DNA of 64,000 bases, from positions 57,189-121,188 of the forward strand of contig CABFPE010000169.1 in NCBI GenBank assembly GCA_900660155.1, in the 5' to 3' direction. Origin of the DNA: Hofstenia miamia. Lineage: Eukaryota > Xenacoelomorpha > Acoela > Hofsteniidae. The notes below the pieces were generated by a model. The model saw nothing but the letters and a program-made list of their open reading frames with translations, was not told the DNA's origin and searched no databases. Shown piece after piece: positions 21,011-33,554 of this stretch. The translations under genes were made by a program, and so were the position numbers. Each line of letters opens with the position of its first letter. The first letter of the stretch is position 1.

Positions 21011-23658
21011 AGCAAGAGTAAGAACAAAAACCTGATAAGTGATCTTGACATGTTCACCTAGAGCTGCTAACCACTGTATAACCTAGGTAAGAATATGCCC
21101 AAGAACTGGTTAAATGATTTTCAGCGTTTTTATGTACATTTTTTAGGATAAAATGACCGGCATTTTTGCTTACTAAAATGTAGTGTATATTTGTAGATTT
21201 GCATTAAAGTAAATGCAATGAAAATTTTTCACTATGCAAAAAATCAAAGTGCCTAGCACTCAGGACCTTAGGAAGGGGAGGGCATAAACCAGTTAACAAA
21301 CAATGGTATGTAATAGTATGTACCGGTGTAAGCTGAAAAATATGTCGCCTACGGCTAAAGTTATGATGCCCTCTAATGACAAAAATATTAATAAAATCCT
21401 GGCATGTCTACTCATTTTCCTTAGCAGCACATCTTCTGTGGTAGTGCTATGTTGGTCCATCCCACTGAATTATTTAGAACCAGATTCCAGTATATCGCAA
21501 GAGATTAGATAGTCCCCAGAATCCTACTAGAAAGGATGAACCATAAGTAGAACACCAATACAAGTTGAAGTTCTCCAACAGGCATAACAAAGTTTGATCA
21601 AGAAGAGATTTTAAGTCGAGAAATATCATCGGAGGCTTTTCCATTTCAGATGATTGAGTCACACATCACATACATCGCACATAATTCTTACTACGTTTAT
21701 CACAATACAAAAATGAAAGTGTACAATATATCTTTACGTTGTTGACAACTTGAATGCATTTAAGTTCTCCAATAATATGAATTCAAGAAAAATTTATTGA
21801 AATACGTTTTGAGGTAATTCACAACAGCATATATTATATATTTCATTACTTACATTACATAGTGTAACACAGCATAATACTCTTGGTAAATAAGTTCTGT
21901 TTTCTTTGTCTAAAATATTTTTTTTTTCAAAAAAGAAGGAGTTTGGGGGAAGTCCAGTTATCAATTGTACATTTAAGTAAATCTTTTGGTCACTCTTGAA
22001 ATTCAATGTTTCAATTTAAAAATATAACTGTTAAGTTTAAAGTATAAATAATACTAATAATAATTATTAACAGATTAGTGGAAATTGTAATGTAATCCGA
22101 TAGGCATTTATTAATTTACAAATACACAACTAGAAACGTACTCACCTAAATAAGTGTGCCAAAAATTATTGCAGCATCAATTGATTAACATGTGACAGCA
22201 AACGTTTGTCAAATACACACTTAATCACACTTAAATTTTCATCACATTGTAGAAGTAAAAGCAGTGATGAACACAGTTGCGCGAAAGAGCAGAAATGTTG
22301 ATATCAAAGAAAACGGAAGGATTGAAACTATTGGGAATCTTCACAAGAAATAGATTATGGGATTAGTAAGAAACAACAGATATTTAGATAAGTTGGGATT
22401 ACAATGGTGAGAGTTGATAGCAGCTGAACATTTTTGTGGTCAGAGTTCTAGAGCCAAAAATAGGAAATTACCCATTAAAATAAATGTTAAAATGTAGATA
22501 TTGAAATGTTAAAAACTTTAATGAACTGGGAAATAACCTTGCAAAAGTCTGTCTTTTTTTACCCACCCCTTGTTTTCCTTACAGTTATAAAAAAAACTTC
22601 TTCAGATTTCTAACAATCTCGTTCTTATAAAGAATATATTCAAGCATTGTACTCAATACGGGAGGTCCATTGGGCCTATTTTATTACTTGGGAAAACGAA
22701 TATTATTCGCAGCGTTGGATTTTTACACAATACGGAGTACTTTAGTATAACATGAATAGGCAATTGTATTTTGAACATGGGATATTAGCATTTTTAGGCG
22801 ATCGCCGATTTTTATATGCAGCACTAGATTTGCACTGTATAAAATGACCCATTTCAACTTCAAGTTCTGCAAAGCCCTTTTCCCCACTGATCATAAAAAA
22901 TGAACAGCAAATAATCCAATTTCTATTTTTAAATATATTGCAATGTCGACACACAAAGAATTGAAACCAATCATAGACAAATACGAACGCGTTGATAGTT
23001 AAAGCAATCTTCGAGTCGATTTGTAGACAATTTAAAATGTTATATACTCCAAAAACTATGACTAATTTTAATGTAACATCAGTCGGTAGTTGTTGTTATT
23101 TATCGGCCAAATCACGCGCTTTTCGTGTTGACTAGTTGTTTTCATGTTTGTAAATACGCATTGTATATAAGACACCCAAGCATCTGTAAATATAGAGATA
23201 GTTTAACCATGTTCTCTTATTTGCTAGAATCACCCCAGTGATTCTACGTTAAGATTAAAACCCGGTTCAATGTGTGAGTTGGCTCAAAACGTTTATAGAG
23301 AAAACTGTTACCACAGCAAATTATTTTCACATACTCAAAAAAACTACAGTTCTGGAGTCTCAGGCCAAGCATTTAAGCACAATCTACCCTGCTACCAGCT
23401 TCTCAATTCATTAAATCTCAAATAGAAAATAATAATAAAATTCTTCCCTTAACTTGTAAATATGTGGGTTGAAAGAGTGGCCCATTGTCGACCAGGCCAA
23501 AAGTTTAAGAAAAACATGGTTATATAAAAATATTAAATTTTGAGATTTAAAAAACTGATATTTAAATTTTCTTGTCCACTTAAAAATGCATTAAATAAGT
23601 TGCGCAGCGTGCAGATTTTAATAATTCTCAGAGAATTTTTTTTCAAAATAACATCTTA
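21011..23658. other. No recognised gene
   Basis: AT-rich DNA. The short frames at 21303-21512, 21474-21662, 21794-22006 and 22742-22954 lack recognisable motifs. No repeat family of this window was recognised here. Confidence 0.45.
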
Positions 23659-23780
23659 GTCAAGGATCGTTAGATTTTAATCGCGATTAATCGTATGAAA
23701 AAAAATGTTGGCGATAGATTAATCGTAATCGCTGCTGCCAGGCGATTAATAATCGCGATTAATCGTCGATTAATCTACTT
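23659..23780. mobile_element. hAT terminus with GATTAATCG iterons
   Basis: CAAGGATCGTTAGATTTTAA is followed by at least four copies of (GC)GATTAATCG or close variants. It lies 3' of the hAT transposase relic in the orientation expected if it is that element's 3' end. The related end at 14053 has CAGGGATCC. Confidence 0.65.
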
Positions 23781-23852
23781 CTGATTAGAAATATTTAAAA
23801 TACAATATATCAATTGAAAGATATTCAAAATAGAAAATATCAACTGTTATTG

Positions 23853-24560
23853 TTATTTGAGATTATTTCCTGAAGTCATTTTACTCCACATGTGCTTATT
23901 AGGATAAAGAAATATTTGGATCTCTAAGTCGAGGGGTAATAAACGATTTTGGAAATCAGATAGAGCATAACCAGCTTTGCTGAACAGTCTGTCAACCTGA
24001 TTAGAAGTTGGCGTGATAAAATCGAAGATATATATAGAATTAGGCGACATCCGACACTTCCTAAATAAGTTAGATGCCAAATCATCACGCCCTTGTGTCC
24101 CTTGTGTTACAGACTTGTCAACGAGCCGAGCTTCTAACGAGCCGAGACGAGCTTGAGCACAGTATTTGATATACAATGTGCCCGAAACGAGCCTATTTTA
24201 CGCAAAGCAAGTTTATAGTTCTGCTTGTAAATTTGATTATGAAGATTTTTCTTATTTTTTGCATTCAGTATGCCTTTCCTATAATCTTATTTAAGAAATG
24301 TTTATTAAATAATAGGAAGAGCTACATAAAAAATTCTTTGAGCACAATATTTTTAGAAAAATACCAAGCTAAAGCGAGCCTCATTCAAAGATTTTATGTG
24401 GTGAGTCGAGCCGAGCCGAGCTTTGAAAATCGGCTCGTTGACAAGTCTGTTGTGTTACTCCCGCAAAGATTTTTTGCCATTCCGATATAAAAATACTTGA
24501 CAGAAGTTTGACGCATTGTTTCCGCGCAGTTAAAAAAGACCGATTAAATCGGTCAATACG
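23853..24560 (-). pseudogene. hAT transposase C-terminal relic, split by a MITE
   Basis: On the minus strand, the part before the MITE reads RFNRSFLTARKQCVKLLSSI and EWQKIFAGVTQ. After it come DDLASNLFRKCR and the hAT dimerisation block VDRLFSKAGYALSDFQNRLL followed by PLDLEIQIFLYPN. This is the familiar (S/D)ERLFS-AG--…NRL-P--(V/L)E-LLFL pattern. The N-terminal zinc finger and catalytic core are not seen. The MITE at 24110-24449 interrupts it. Confidence 0.85.
24110..24449. mobile_element. hAT MITE, GAGCC-iteron family, copy 3 (340 bp)
   Basis: Ends are CAGACTTGTCAACGAG and CTCGTTGACAAGTCTG, perfect inverted repeats. The 8-bp duplication TTGTGTTA is exact (24102-24109 and 24450-24457). The sequence is nearly collinear with the copy at 17855. 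It is inserted in the hAT transposase relic, giving a relative age: the transposase copy is older. Confidence 0.95.
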
Positions 24561-24639
24561 TGACATGTTGATCTTTTGGGAATAACTCCAAATTGAGATT
24601 TATCGATGTGTGACATGAGCTTATCTATTAGCTCCTCGG

Positions 24640-24800
24640 TACAAAAAATGAGTTTTCATGTATTTCTGCAAGAACAATCTTTACGTTGTTTTTGACCGCG
24701 TGAAATCATTAGACCAGCTTTGCTGAACAGTCTCTCACCGGACGCCGAAGTTGCAGAGATTGACAATATCTGTAAAACTACGAGTTTGTGCACTCAAATC
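24640..24800 (-). pseudogene. Second hAT transposase C-terminal relic
   Basis: ISATSASGERLFSKAGLMIS is a clear hAT dimerisation motif (SATSA-SERLFS-AG). In a shifted frame EIHENSFFV resembles the LFLHEN end of the domain. It lies upstream (minus strand) of the first relic but is a separate C-terminus, so two hAT copies or a tandem duplication are present. Confidence 0.75.
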
Positions 24801-25389
24801 GGTGGACATTTAGAATCAAGTACTTGCAAGTAATCTTTAAATTATCAAGTATTTATCGTAAAATACTCAGTTAGAATACTAGAATATCAGTAGGGGCTAT
24901 TTGGTCATTACCGTGATTGGAATACACGGAAAACTAGTTCATTTTGAAAGCGCGCGACACTACAAACTACCACTCCAAATGAATACCTCTCTGAAGTTGA
25001 CAATTTTTAACCTCTCAAATACACTCTCTTGTGCTAACTGGTAGCAATAAGAGCTGCGATCGCACACATAGACTTAGTGATAATTCCCAGCAACTGTTCG
25101 TCATAAGTAAGCATAAAATTTGGTACAACAACTCGATAAATCAATTTTGTTAATGAGATCTAAATATCGTAACATATCCGGTTTCAAACTACCGCTATAT
25201 AATTACATTAATAACAAAATTTATGTAACCATCACTAAAATATTGCTAGATTGTTGGAAATAGTTGAATTGCCTTTCTGCGCTGCTTGAGTATCAAATAG
25301 AAAGTTTTCCTCTCTGGTGACCCGGTTTCTCATTGTAATCTTCCGAAAGAACCTTAATTGCTGGCACAGGCCTAGTTTTTGGGTGCACC

Positions 25390-26319
25390 CAGTGGCGGAG
25401 CCAGGGTTTTTCATCAAAGAGGGCAAGAGGTACTTTAGGGGCGCTAGGCAACTGTATCAAAAAATTAATAACACTAATAATTTTATATAAATTTCAACAA
25501 AAACTTATCCCAATGATCAATATAATTCTAGAACTTCTGCGTTTTGCAAAAAAACATTCTAAATCGTTATTTTCATTTTCTATTATTGAATCTAACAGCC
25601 AAGGTACTAGGAGCCCTATTAAAGTATGGCCAATGCATGTACAATAACTCAATAATAGTTTGTTGTCTCTATGGATGTACATTTTATCAAACATTAGAAA
25701 ATTCCAATGAATAGAATATGGGGATTTTCGTTTTTCTAATTTGTTGATATATGGTATAGCAATTTTTTTGTAATAATATAAGCAAGAATTTTAAATAACC
25801 AAACTTGAAATAAATTTTTTGCAAAACAATTCTTTTACTCCACACTATTTAAATTCCTTTAATTTAAACTATGAAGTAAGTTATTAAAAGTACGTGATTT
25901 TAATTTAAAGTTCCTAATATGGGATACATAGAGATGACAAAATCTATTTTTTATGATGAAAACAATGAATAGGGCATTATTAGTTTAGTCTAAAGTACAC
26001 ATATATTTTCTAAGCCTATAATCACCTTGATCCCGGTCCAGTACTGATATCGTCGCCCCTTTGTTGCGTTCTCAGTTCTGTAGGGCCAGTATGAGGCCCA
26101 GCACTTTACAGAACTCTAACATAGAAATTAATTGCACAATATTAAAAAAATTCAATTATTGGATCATCTATATTTACATTAGTAGGTTCAAAGATATAAT
26201 AATTTAGTATATCCTTGGTAAGTTTAGACTTCAAATATTGATAAGAAATGTCTAAAGCAATGATGAGCATATTGCTTGTAAAAGGGGCGCCTCTCTCCCC
26301 TTCTATAGACCTGCCAGTG
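25390..26319. mobile_element. hAT element, CAGTGGCGGAGCC family, ~930 bp (old)
   Basis: The left end CAGTGGCGGAGCCAGGGTTT begins at 25390. A candidate right end (reverse complement CACTGGCAGGTC, followed inward by GAGAGGCGCCCC) ends at 26319. Flanking 8-mers GGTGCACC and TGTCCACC agree at 6 of 8. The interior holds short frames with no recognisable domain. The left end is a typical hAT terminus; the pairing is less certain. Confidence 0.6.
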
Positions 26320-26401
26320 TGTCCACCCATAAAATAAAGATATTAATTAGCCCAACGACAATAAATTGCAATTAATGGACAAACTGTGTTCATGTTTTCA
26401 C

Positions 26402-27649
26402 CAGAGTTGGATTGTGCCGATTTTTTGTGCCCAAGCCCGGCCCGGTCCAATGCAGTTTAGGCCCAAGCCCAGCCCGGCCCATTTCAAAATACTAATTATT
26501 CGGCCCAAGCCCAGCCCAGACCAGCCCGGACCCGCCCAGCCCAAATTATATTTCTTTTACGCCACTGATAGTGCTTTTGCCTCATAGAGGCACATAAGCA
26601 CTACATTTTGAATTTGATTGGACAATTTTCATAATTTATTGAACGATATGTGCATAGGTGCATATCCACTTTAATCCATCAACAATACTAATTCAATTCT
26701 GTTCAAATTCAAATTGCACTGTTAACCTTAATACAATAAACTAGTCGTACAGGCCCGTAAGCCTGGAGCAGACGTGAGCCCTTCCTGTAAATGATTTCAT
26801 TTGGCTACCAATAGCATTGATAATGATAATTGTTGGTATAACTGACCGCGATTTATCAATGTTTAATCTCCTGATATTTTATTAGTAACTGGGCATGGCA
26901 AAACTTAACTGCCAATTTTGCACTGAAATCGATTATTGAGATTACCTGTTTGCATGCAAACAAACTTCTTTTAGCCAAACATTTCATAAAATTAATTCTA
27001 TATGAAGGTGAAGTTTGTATTTATTTTTTAATTTGCATTTGCATTTCTACACGTTTTACAAAACTCCTGGAGTTTCACTAAAAAATTTTGATAAAATTTT
27101 ACACGAATTTCATTTAAAATGTTAATTTCTTTTAAAACAATACTTTATGTAATGATTTAAGGAAATGTTGATATTTAGTAACTGTAGTAATAATACTCTT
27201 TTTGGAGGCAACCCCCTCTTAAAATATTGCAATCTTCTGCTGATTACTATGTTCTACGGCCAAGGTGTAATATATGTTACATTTCATAAGTTCTTTCTAC
27301 GGCCATCACTAATTTAGTAGTATAATTATTACCACAATTAATTATAACCAGGATTGCAGTCGTCCTTTTTATCATTTAGAGAACATATCAGTTCCTATAT
27401 ATTCAATGACAAAAATTCCCTGTCAACTTACATCAACTTACATGAACACAAAGTAAGTGGAGTTCTCAGAAAATCTTCTACATGTTAGAAGTATTGCACC
27501 AGCCAACAATGCAGGGCTGATTAAATTTAAAGAGAATGTTTTTTGTCAATTTTAAGTTTTCAAGTGAATTTTTTCTAGAATTTCAAATACTAATTAAAAC
27601 ATTAGGCCCCAGCCCGGCCCGACCCAACTTTAGGGCCAACCCAACTCTG
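26402..27649. mobile_element. hAT element, GCCCAGCCCGG-iteron family, 1,248 bp
   Basis: Ends are CAGAGTTGG(A/G)TT in inverted orientation (26402 and 27649). The flanking 8-mers GTTTTCAC (26394-26401) and GTTTCCAC (27650-27657) differ at one position. Iterons CCCAAGCCCGGCCCG and variants follow the left end to about 26540, and AGCCCGGCCCGACCC precedes the right end. The interior is AT-rich with no intact transposase, so it is non-autonomous. Confidence 0.9.
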
Positions 27650-28054
27650 GTTTCCACTAAATTCGTGAATTTTCAGAAGCATCTAAGGCTTCAGGGCCCA
27701 AGCAGCTTTAGGTTAAGTTGATTGGAAAATAATTTGAAATCTAATCCAGATCTTATAAGTAGACAGCAAAGTTTGAAATATTAATGAAATTTGATATTAA
27801 GTTTTCAATGGATTTATACAAGCATCTTTCAATTAAATTTTTATAAAACAAAACTAATGGTATAAATGAACTAAATACCTGCACAAAGCTCCAAATACAG
27901 TTATCTACGGAATTGCAGGCTTAGCTTCTCTTCTGTGTCGAATGAAGTTTTATCTATTATTTGTGTCAATACGTTAATTCTTGAAGATTACGAGTCAACT
28001 CAATTGTACCATATGAGTGAATTACTGTTAATACGTGATACAAATCCAAAGGTT

Positions 28055-28315
28055 CAGTGGCGCACTTAGGGAGGAGGACAGGGGGCGCCCACCCCTTTTT
28101 TAGGGCCAACTGCGAACACTTCAAAAATTGTTCTCTTTTTCTCAAACTTGAAAATAGTTCACGTTAATTCAAGATGTTATCAATCGATTTGATGCTAAAA
28201 ACAGACGATTGCATTTTGTATAAGCTTATTTTTGTTCAAAAAATATTTTTTGCAATTTTTTTCTGTAAAAAGTGGGTGTCAGTCCCCCCGTTTTAAAAAT
28301 ACTAAACGCGCCACT
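28055..28315. mobile_element. hAT MITE, CAGTGGCGCACTTAG family, 261 bp
   Basis: Inverted ends CAGTGGCGCACTTAG and (reverse complement) TAGTGGCGCGTTTAG, each followed inward by a G/C-run block (GGGGGCGCCCACCCC at left, GTCAGTCCCCCC at right). Flanking 8-mers agree only partly, consistent with age. Confidence 0.8.
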
Positions 28316-28711
28316 AACAGGGTATATAATCGAATATTGATTTTGCGAAACGTCTCAAATATGACTTATGAACTCATTCTACTTGCCACTGGTTGGCAAG
28401 ATAATTTTCTTGTAAATTATTGAGAAATACATAGTTGAGATGGCATACAATATTTATTGGCTTTTCTCTGGAACTTAATCATGTGTCACCTTTGAGCAGC
28501 TGAAAACTAAATAATTTATCGTAAGGCTGCTGTTTCTAAATAATGACCTGTTTCACTATGAGATTTTGTTTATGACTTCCTAAGCACATCAATTGTTCAG
28601 TGTTGAACACCGTAACTAAATATATGCTCGTGTTTATTATCCTAATGGATACAATAGACAGGTTAGGGTTAAATCGGATAATTCATGTCACGATTATCCC
28701 TGAAATTTAAT

Positions 28712-28953
28712 CAGGGATGTACGCAGGATTTTCTAACGGGGGAGAGACATCTTAGTCATGATCGAGTTAGTGACCAAAAGCGGGGCAAATTTTTGAAAAC
28801 ATTGAAAAAATTGACTGTAAAAATTCATTTCACGAACTTAGTTTTAAATGTTTTAATATTTTGCGGAAAACTTTTTGATTTAAAATATTAAAATCAGCTT
28901 TGAAAACCTTACATGGGGGACATTTCACCATGCCCCCCTTACGTACGCCACTG
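28712..28953. mobile_element. hAT MITE, CAGNGNNGTACG family, 242 bp
   Basis: The left end CAGGGATGTACGCAGG and right end (reverse complement) CAGTGGCGTACGTAAG are flanked by an exact 8-bp duplication AATTTAAT (28704-28711 and 28954-28961). G-rich blocks lie inside both ends. There is no coding frame. Confidence 0.9.
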
Positions 28954-29199
28954 AATTTAATAACAATACAAGTAATCTAGATTCCCGCAGGACCAGCTCG
29001 AGAAGCCCAAAAGCACTGAATGGGATCAAAACTTAATTGAATATTTGCTATTTCAAAAGTATTATATTTGCTAAACTGAAAATGGTTGTATCTGGAATAT
29101 CTTCATTCAGTCTATATTTGGACTAATGAAGCCTAATTTTAGTACGTTTAACACCAGAACAGCGATGACTCCTTGAGAATAAATTTAAATCTGATGTTT

Positions 29200-30160
29200 C
29201 AATTGCTAAAATTATGAAATAGAAACAAAAGTTCTACAAATAGCAAACTCAATGAGATTATGAACACATTTCGAAGTGGAATAATGAAGCAAACAAAAAA
29301 GGCTTAATTGTCAATTTGACCGGCCTATTGTCGCGTTTCTAGTGTTAAAGTGTTTATAGATCAGTTACCTCTGTTTGTAATTTTTCTAAAAATGCAAAAA
29401 GTAATATCTATAGGTACCATCTCTGTATATCAATTCAGATAGAATACTAAATAATACATGATTGATAATTGATGGTTGCTGCCAAAATTGAATAGAATTT
29501 TCGCGCTATTAATTAGGCTACTGACATCAAATTTGTAGAAATGGACATCAAATGACTTACTGACAAAGAAAATAGATGGGTTAGGGTTAGTATTAGGGCT
29601 AGGGTTAGGGGTATGCCTAAATATATTTTTTCAATAGAAACATTCCATGCTCTATAAAAATAATGTTAGTGCGGGGGGGNCAATTGCTAAAATTATGAAA
29701 TAGAAACAAAAGTTCTACAAATAGCAAACTCAATGAGATTATGAACACATTTCGAAGTGGAATAATGAAGCAAACAAAAAAGGCTTAATTGTCAATTTGA
29801 CCGGCCTATTGTCGCGTTTCTAGTGTTAAAGTGTTTATAGATCAGTTACCTCTGTTTGTAATTTTTCTAAAAATGCAAAAAGTAATATCTATAGGTACCA
29901 TCTCTGTATATCAATTCAGATAGAATACTAAATAATACATGATTGATAATTGATGGTTGCTGCCAAAATTGAATAGAATTTTCGCGCTATTAATTAGGCT
30001 ACTGACATCAAATTTGTAGAAATGGACATCAAATGACTTACTGACAAAGAAAATAGATGGGTTAGGGTTAGTATTAGGGCTAGGGTTAGGGGTATGCCTA
30101 AATATATTTTTTCAATAGAAACATTCCATGCTCTATAAAAATAATGTTAGTACGGGGGGG
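29200..30160. repeat. 480-bp near-exact direct repeat around a single N
   Basis: 29200-29679 and 29681-30160 are essentially the same sequence; the one difference seen is GTGCGGGG versus GTACGGGG at the end. The single N at 29680 is the junction. It is most likely an unmerged contig overlap. Only one copy should be counted when estimating repeats. Confidence 0.95.
29578..29612 (+). repeat. Interstitial telomere-like TTAGGG repeats
   Basis: GGGTTAGGGTTAGTATTAGG followed by GCTAGGGTTAGGGG contains about five TTAGGG or one-off units. The second assembly copy is at 30058-30092. Confidence 0.85.
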
Positions 30161-32559
30161 TGGGGGGTTAAAAAGATCATGTTAATTAAATATATTTAAA
30201 ATGCTTCGTAATCATAATACGTCAGGGATGATAAAATATTAATTTATTTTAAAATAATTGTAATATTGTTAGTGAAATCATATATTCGCATACCTGAAAA
30301 TTGCAATTATTTATTTTTCACATTCGATTTTTGCAATAATTGAATTTTGACTTGATCCAATATCCAATAGAAAATCCGAATAACAATTGTATATTTTTTA
30401 CTAAAATAATATCGGTAACAATAGTTGACATCACTGAAATAATACGTCAAATTACCTGCTATTTTCCTTCAATAATAAATTTAATAACTTCAGCTGAAAA
30501 CATGTTTATGATTTTGTGTTTACATGGTTACACTGAGATATATCCGAGAACCGATCAAAATTAATTGATCAATATCTGTTTCATAATCGCTCTACTTGAT
30601 AGTTCTTATGTCTATTTTGGGAGTTTACACGTGAAAATCGGATAAAATACTAAAAATATATGATTAATAATTTTTATTAATTTAATATTGAAATTACTGT
30701 TATTTTGCTTCCAAAATAATTAAATAACTGCAGTCAAAACATATACGTCTCATGATTTAGTGTTTACACGGTTACACCGTGACAGAGGAAATCCAATAAA
30801 ATCAAAAATTTTTAATCTACATGTTTTATAATTACCCTACTTGAAAGTTCGAATGTTATGTTTTGGGTGCTTAAACACTACAATTGGAGACAGATCTGTC
30901 TTACGTCACGTGTAAACAGGGTATTTACCTGTTTTAAGATAATTGGCGACAGACATCTCTTGTGCTCTTTTGGGACATGTAAGCAGTGCTTACACGATAA
31001 ATTACCTGCTAAGTCCTACCCTATGCCTAATCTTAATCACACCACATTTCTGCAACGTACAGTACTGAAATAAGAACCAGACGACAAATTTAATTCAATG
31101 GGCTGGATTAGAAATTTAATAAATGAACAAACTTTAAAAAACAAACCATATGTTGTGTTTTAAATATTTTAGGAACGAAATAAGTAATGGGATCATTATA
31201 CATTGGTAAAATGATTTTTATTCACAATTTTAGCAGATGACACTCTTAGATTAACCATTTAACATTATAAGTACATTCAAAGCATGGTAACACCTAATGC
31301 AAAAGAGTGTATATAATCACAACAAAATCGAGTCCATTATTGTAGGTGTATAGAAATACGTTTTACATTTTAAGGGCAAAGTCACTAAAAAGAAACTTAT
31401 TATATTTATGAATATTCCTCCATAATGGTATTGTGAATTTACAAACACAAAATATAGGCGAAACTGTTAATTTGCATGTGGTTGAGCTATTTTGTTCCGA
31501 CAAAGGAAGACTTAAATTGTGTAAAATGTATGCTTTATACGTTGTTTTTTAAAAAAATAATAAAAATATCTTAAATGCTCTTAACTTTTTTAATTATTGG
31601 CTGCGTTTTTGCCCCTCTTATGAAAAAATTCTGGCCACGACACTGCTTCCAAGTCGTTTTATCAGTCAGAGAAGAAATAAAAACAATTTATATTATTGGA
31701 GGTCAATGTACAAAAAAGTTTGTTAAAATCTCGCCAATCTGCAATCTAAATTATTCAGTCATCAAGTATTACTACTTACATATTACGACGTGGCTTTCAC
31801 TGAGTGAGCGCGCTGCACGGTGAAATATTCCATTTGAATGATTCCCCAAAATTTAGTTACGCCGACTAGTGTTTTAACTATTCACTCAATATATTTTACG
31901 CTGAAATCAGAATAAAGTGCGCAAGGCAAGGCCCCTATCCCCCCTTCAAACACGAATTTATATAGTTCAGTTCTAAAACAACCTTGTGATGATAAAATTT
32001 TGAAAGAATATAATATGAATATATTATTTTGACAGTTGTTGAAGCACATGCATACATTTATAAAAATTGAATATTGAGGAAACTTTTCTTGAAACATCTC
32101 CTAAAATTTTAGAAAATAATAAACTTTGCTAAGCACTGAAGCACAAAAATATTAAGCACAAAACGGTTTCATTTCAATAAACATTTGAATTTTGACCATG
32201 GAATTAAATTATTGAGGGGATCAACAACGTTTCCAATTCAACATACATGTAAATCAAACTTGCTGAATTTCGCGAAACAAATATAGCAAACGAATATCAA
32301 TTATCGAAAGCTCAACATGCTTGGTTGAATATTTATAATACAGAGTCATGCTAAATCCTGGGATGCGGAAATTTAGCTTATTCGTGTTCGTGATGCTATG
32401 GATGCAATAGATTAAGTAAAACTATTCCATCGTGTAAGACTCACACTCTAAGTGAAGAATAAGATCTCCATCTATAAAAGTTAAGAGTAATGTGTATAGT
32501 AGTAGACTATTGCTCAAAAGTAGGTAAATTCTTTGCTGGATATTTCACAGAAGGTATTT
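30161..32559. other. No recognised gene
   Basis: A G-run (30154-30168) borders the duplication, followed by AT-rich DNA. The short frames at 30340-30564, 30858-31073 and 31575-31823 have no recognisable domain. Confidence 0.45.
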
Positions 32560-33020
32560 GTATGGTGTGCTTTTAGTCAGAAATAAGAATAAGAATATGA
32601 ATAAGTTTATTAAGCAGTGGGAATAATACCCGTGTCATAAAAGAAATACAAATAATTGAAAAATCACAACTAGAGTACTTCTTTACCGTTCTATTCGGGA
32701 AGGTAGACAAACTCCTGTATGGGTTTGTCCTCATATTAGCACTTCTCATGTTTCTATCATGTTGCGGGAGCATCGCTTTAACGAGTAGATGCAGGGGGCG
32801 TTGAGGGTTCATCGACTTGTGCAGGAGTATTTTATCAACTCTTCTAGCATTATTTGCAACAGGTGTGTATGAAGATATCTCTTTATAGCTTTGCGATGTA
32901 ATTGGGCAATTCTGTTCAGTGACGTGGCAATGGCCGATTCATAGAACTCAATGCCATAGATGAGAATGCTGCTAATTAGGTAATAATAAAGGCCCGAGAG
33001 TTCGCCATCTTTAAAATCTA
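32560..33020 (-). mobile_element. LINE reverse-transcriptase C-terminal relic
   Basis: On the minus strand YYLISSILIYGIEFYESAIA, then SLNRIAQLHRKAIKRYLHTH, matches the region after the reverse transcriptase in CR1/Jockey-like LINEs (S-L-YG---W-----T-LN-I--LQ-R--K). RSANMRTNPYRSLSTFPNRT, with YSSCDFS after it, resembles the later R-…-L-LP-SRT-…-S block. It is interrupted by at least one frame change near 32810. The frame at 32573-32812 belongs to it. Confidence 0.7.
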
Positions 33021-33031
33021 GTTGTTTTAGT

Positions 33032-33175
33032 TTAACTTTAAACAGCCTATAGCGTCCGGTTTAAAGGACAAAACGTTTTTCCACAGTTACAAAGGACTTT
33101 CTCCAAACCTATTTCCAAATTTGAAAATCTTGTGGCATGGGGGAACATAAATTAATGAAATGAATGCATCTCCAA
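33032..33175 (-). mobile_element. piggyBac-like MITE fragment
   Basis: The right part of the family seen at 38032: TTTAAACAGCCTATAGCGTC, then AACCTATTTCCAAATTTGAA (reversed). TTAA at 33032-33035 borders the end. The rest of the element is not recognised, so it is truncated or strongly diverged. Confidence 0.75.
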
Positions 33176-33554
33176 CAAAACCTTTTCTGACGATCTTAAG
33201 AAATTTTTCTTGTGATCTGCATGAGATGATACTGCAGAACAATATACCAACTACGATGCGTCTAGTTTTCATTTCCCACTAAATTATTAAACATTAAAAA
33301 TTTTTTCTGTCAAAATTTGCGAAGTGTTTCTACTCCAAATATTAAAAAATGTTTCAATTGTACAGTTTGATTGTAAAACATATTTGAAAATATCCTAAGA
33401 TAAATCTATATGGAAAACAGATATCTATGTGATGAAACTGACAACTACATCCTAGAATATCATTCTATTACTATAAACTCAGATGCCTAATAGTTTATAC
33501 ATTAGACTAAAATACGAAATTTTTGGCGTTTCCATATACTAGAAATCGTCCCTT

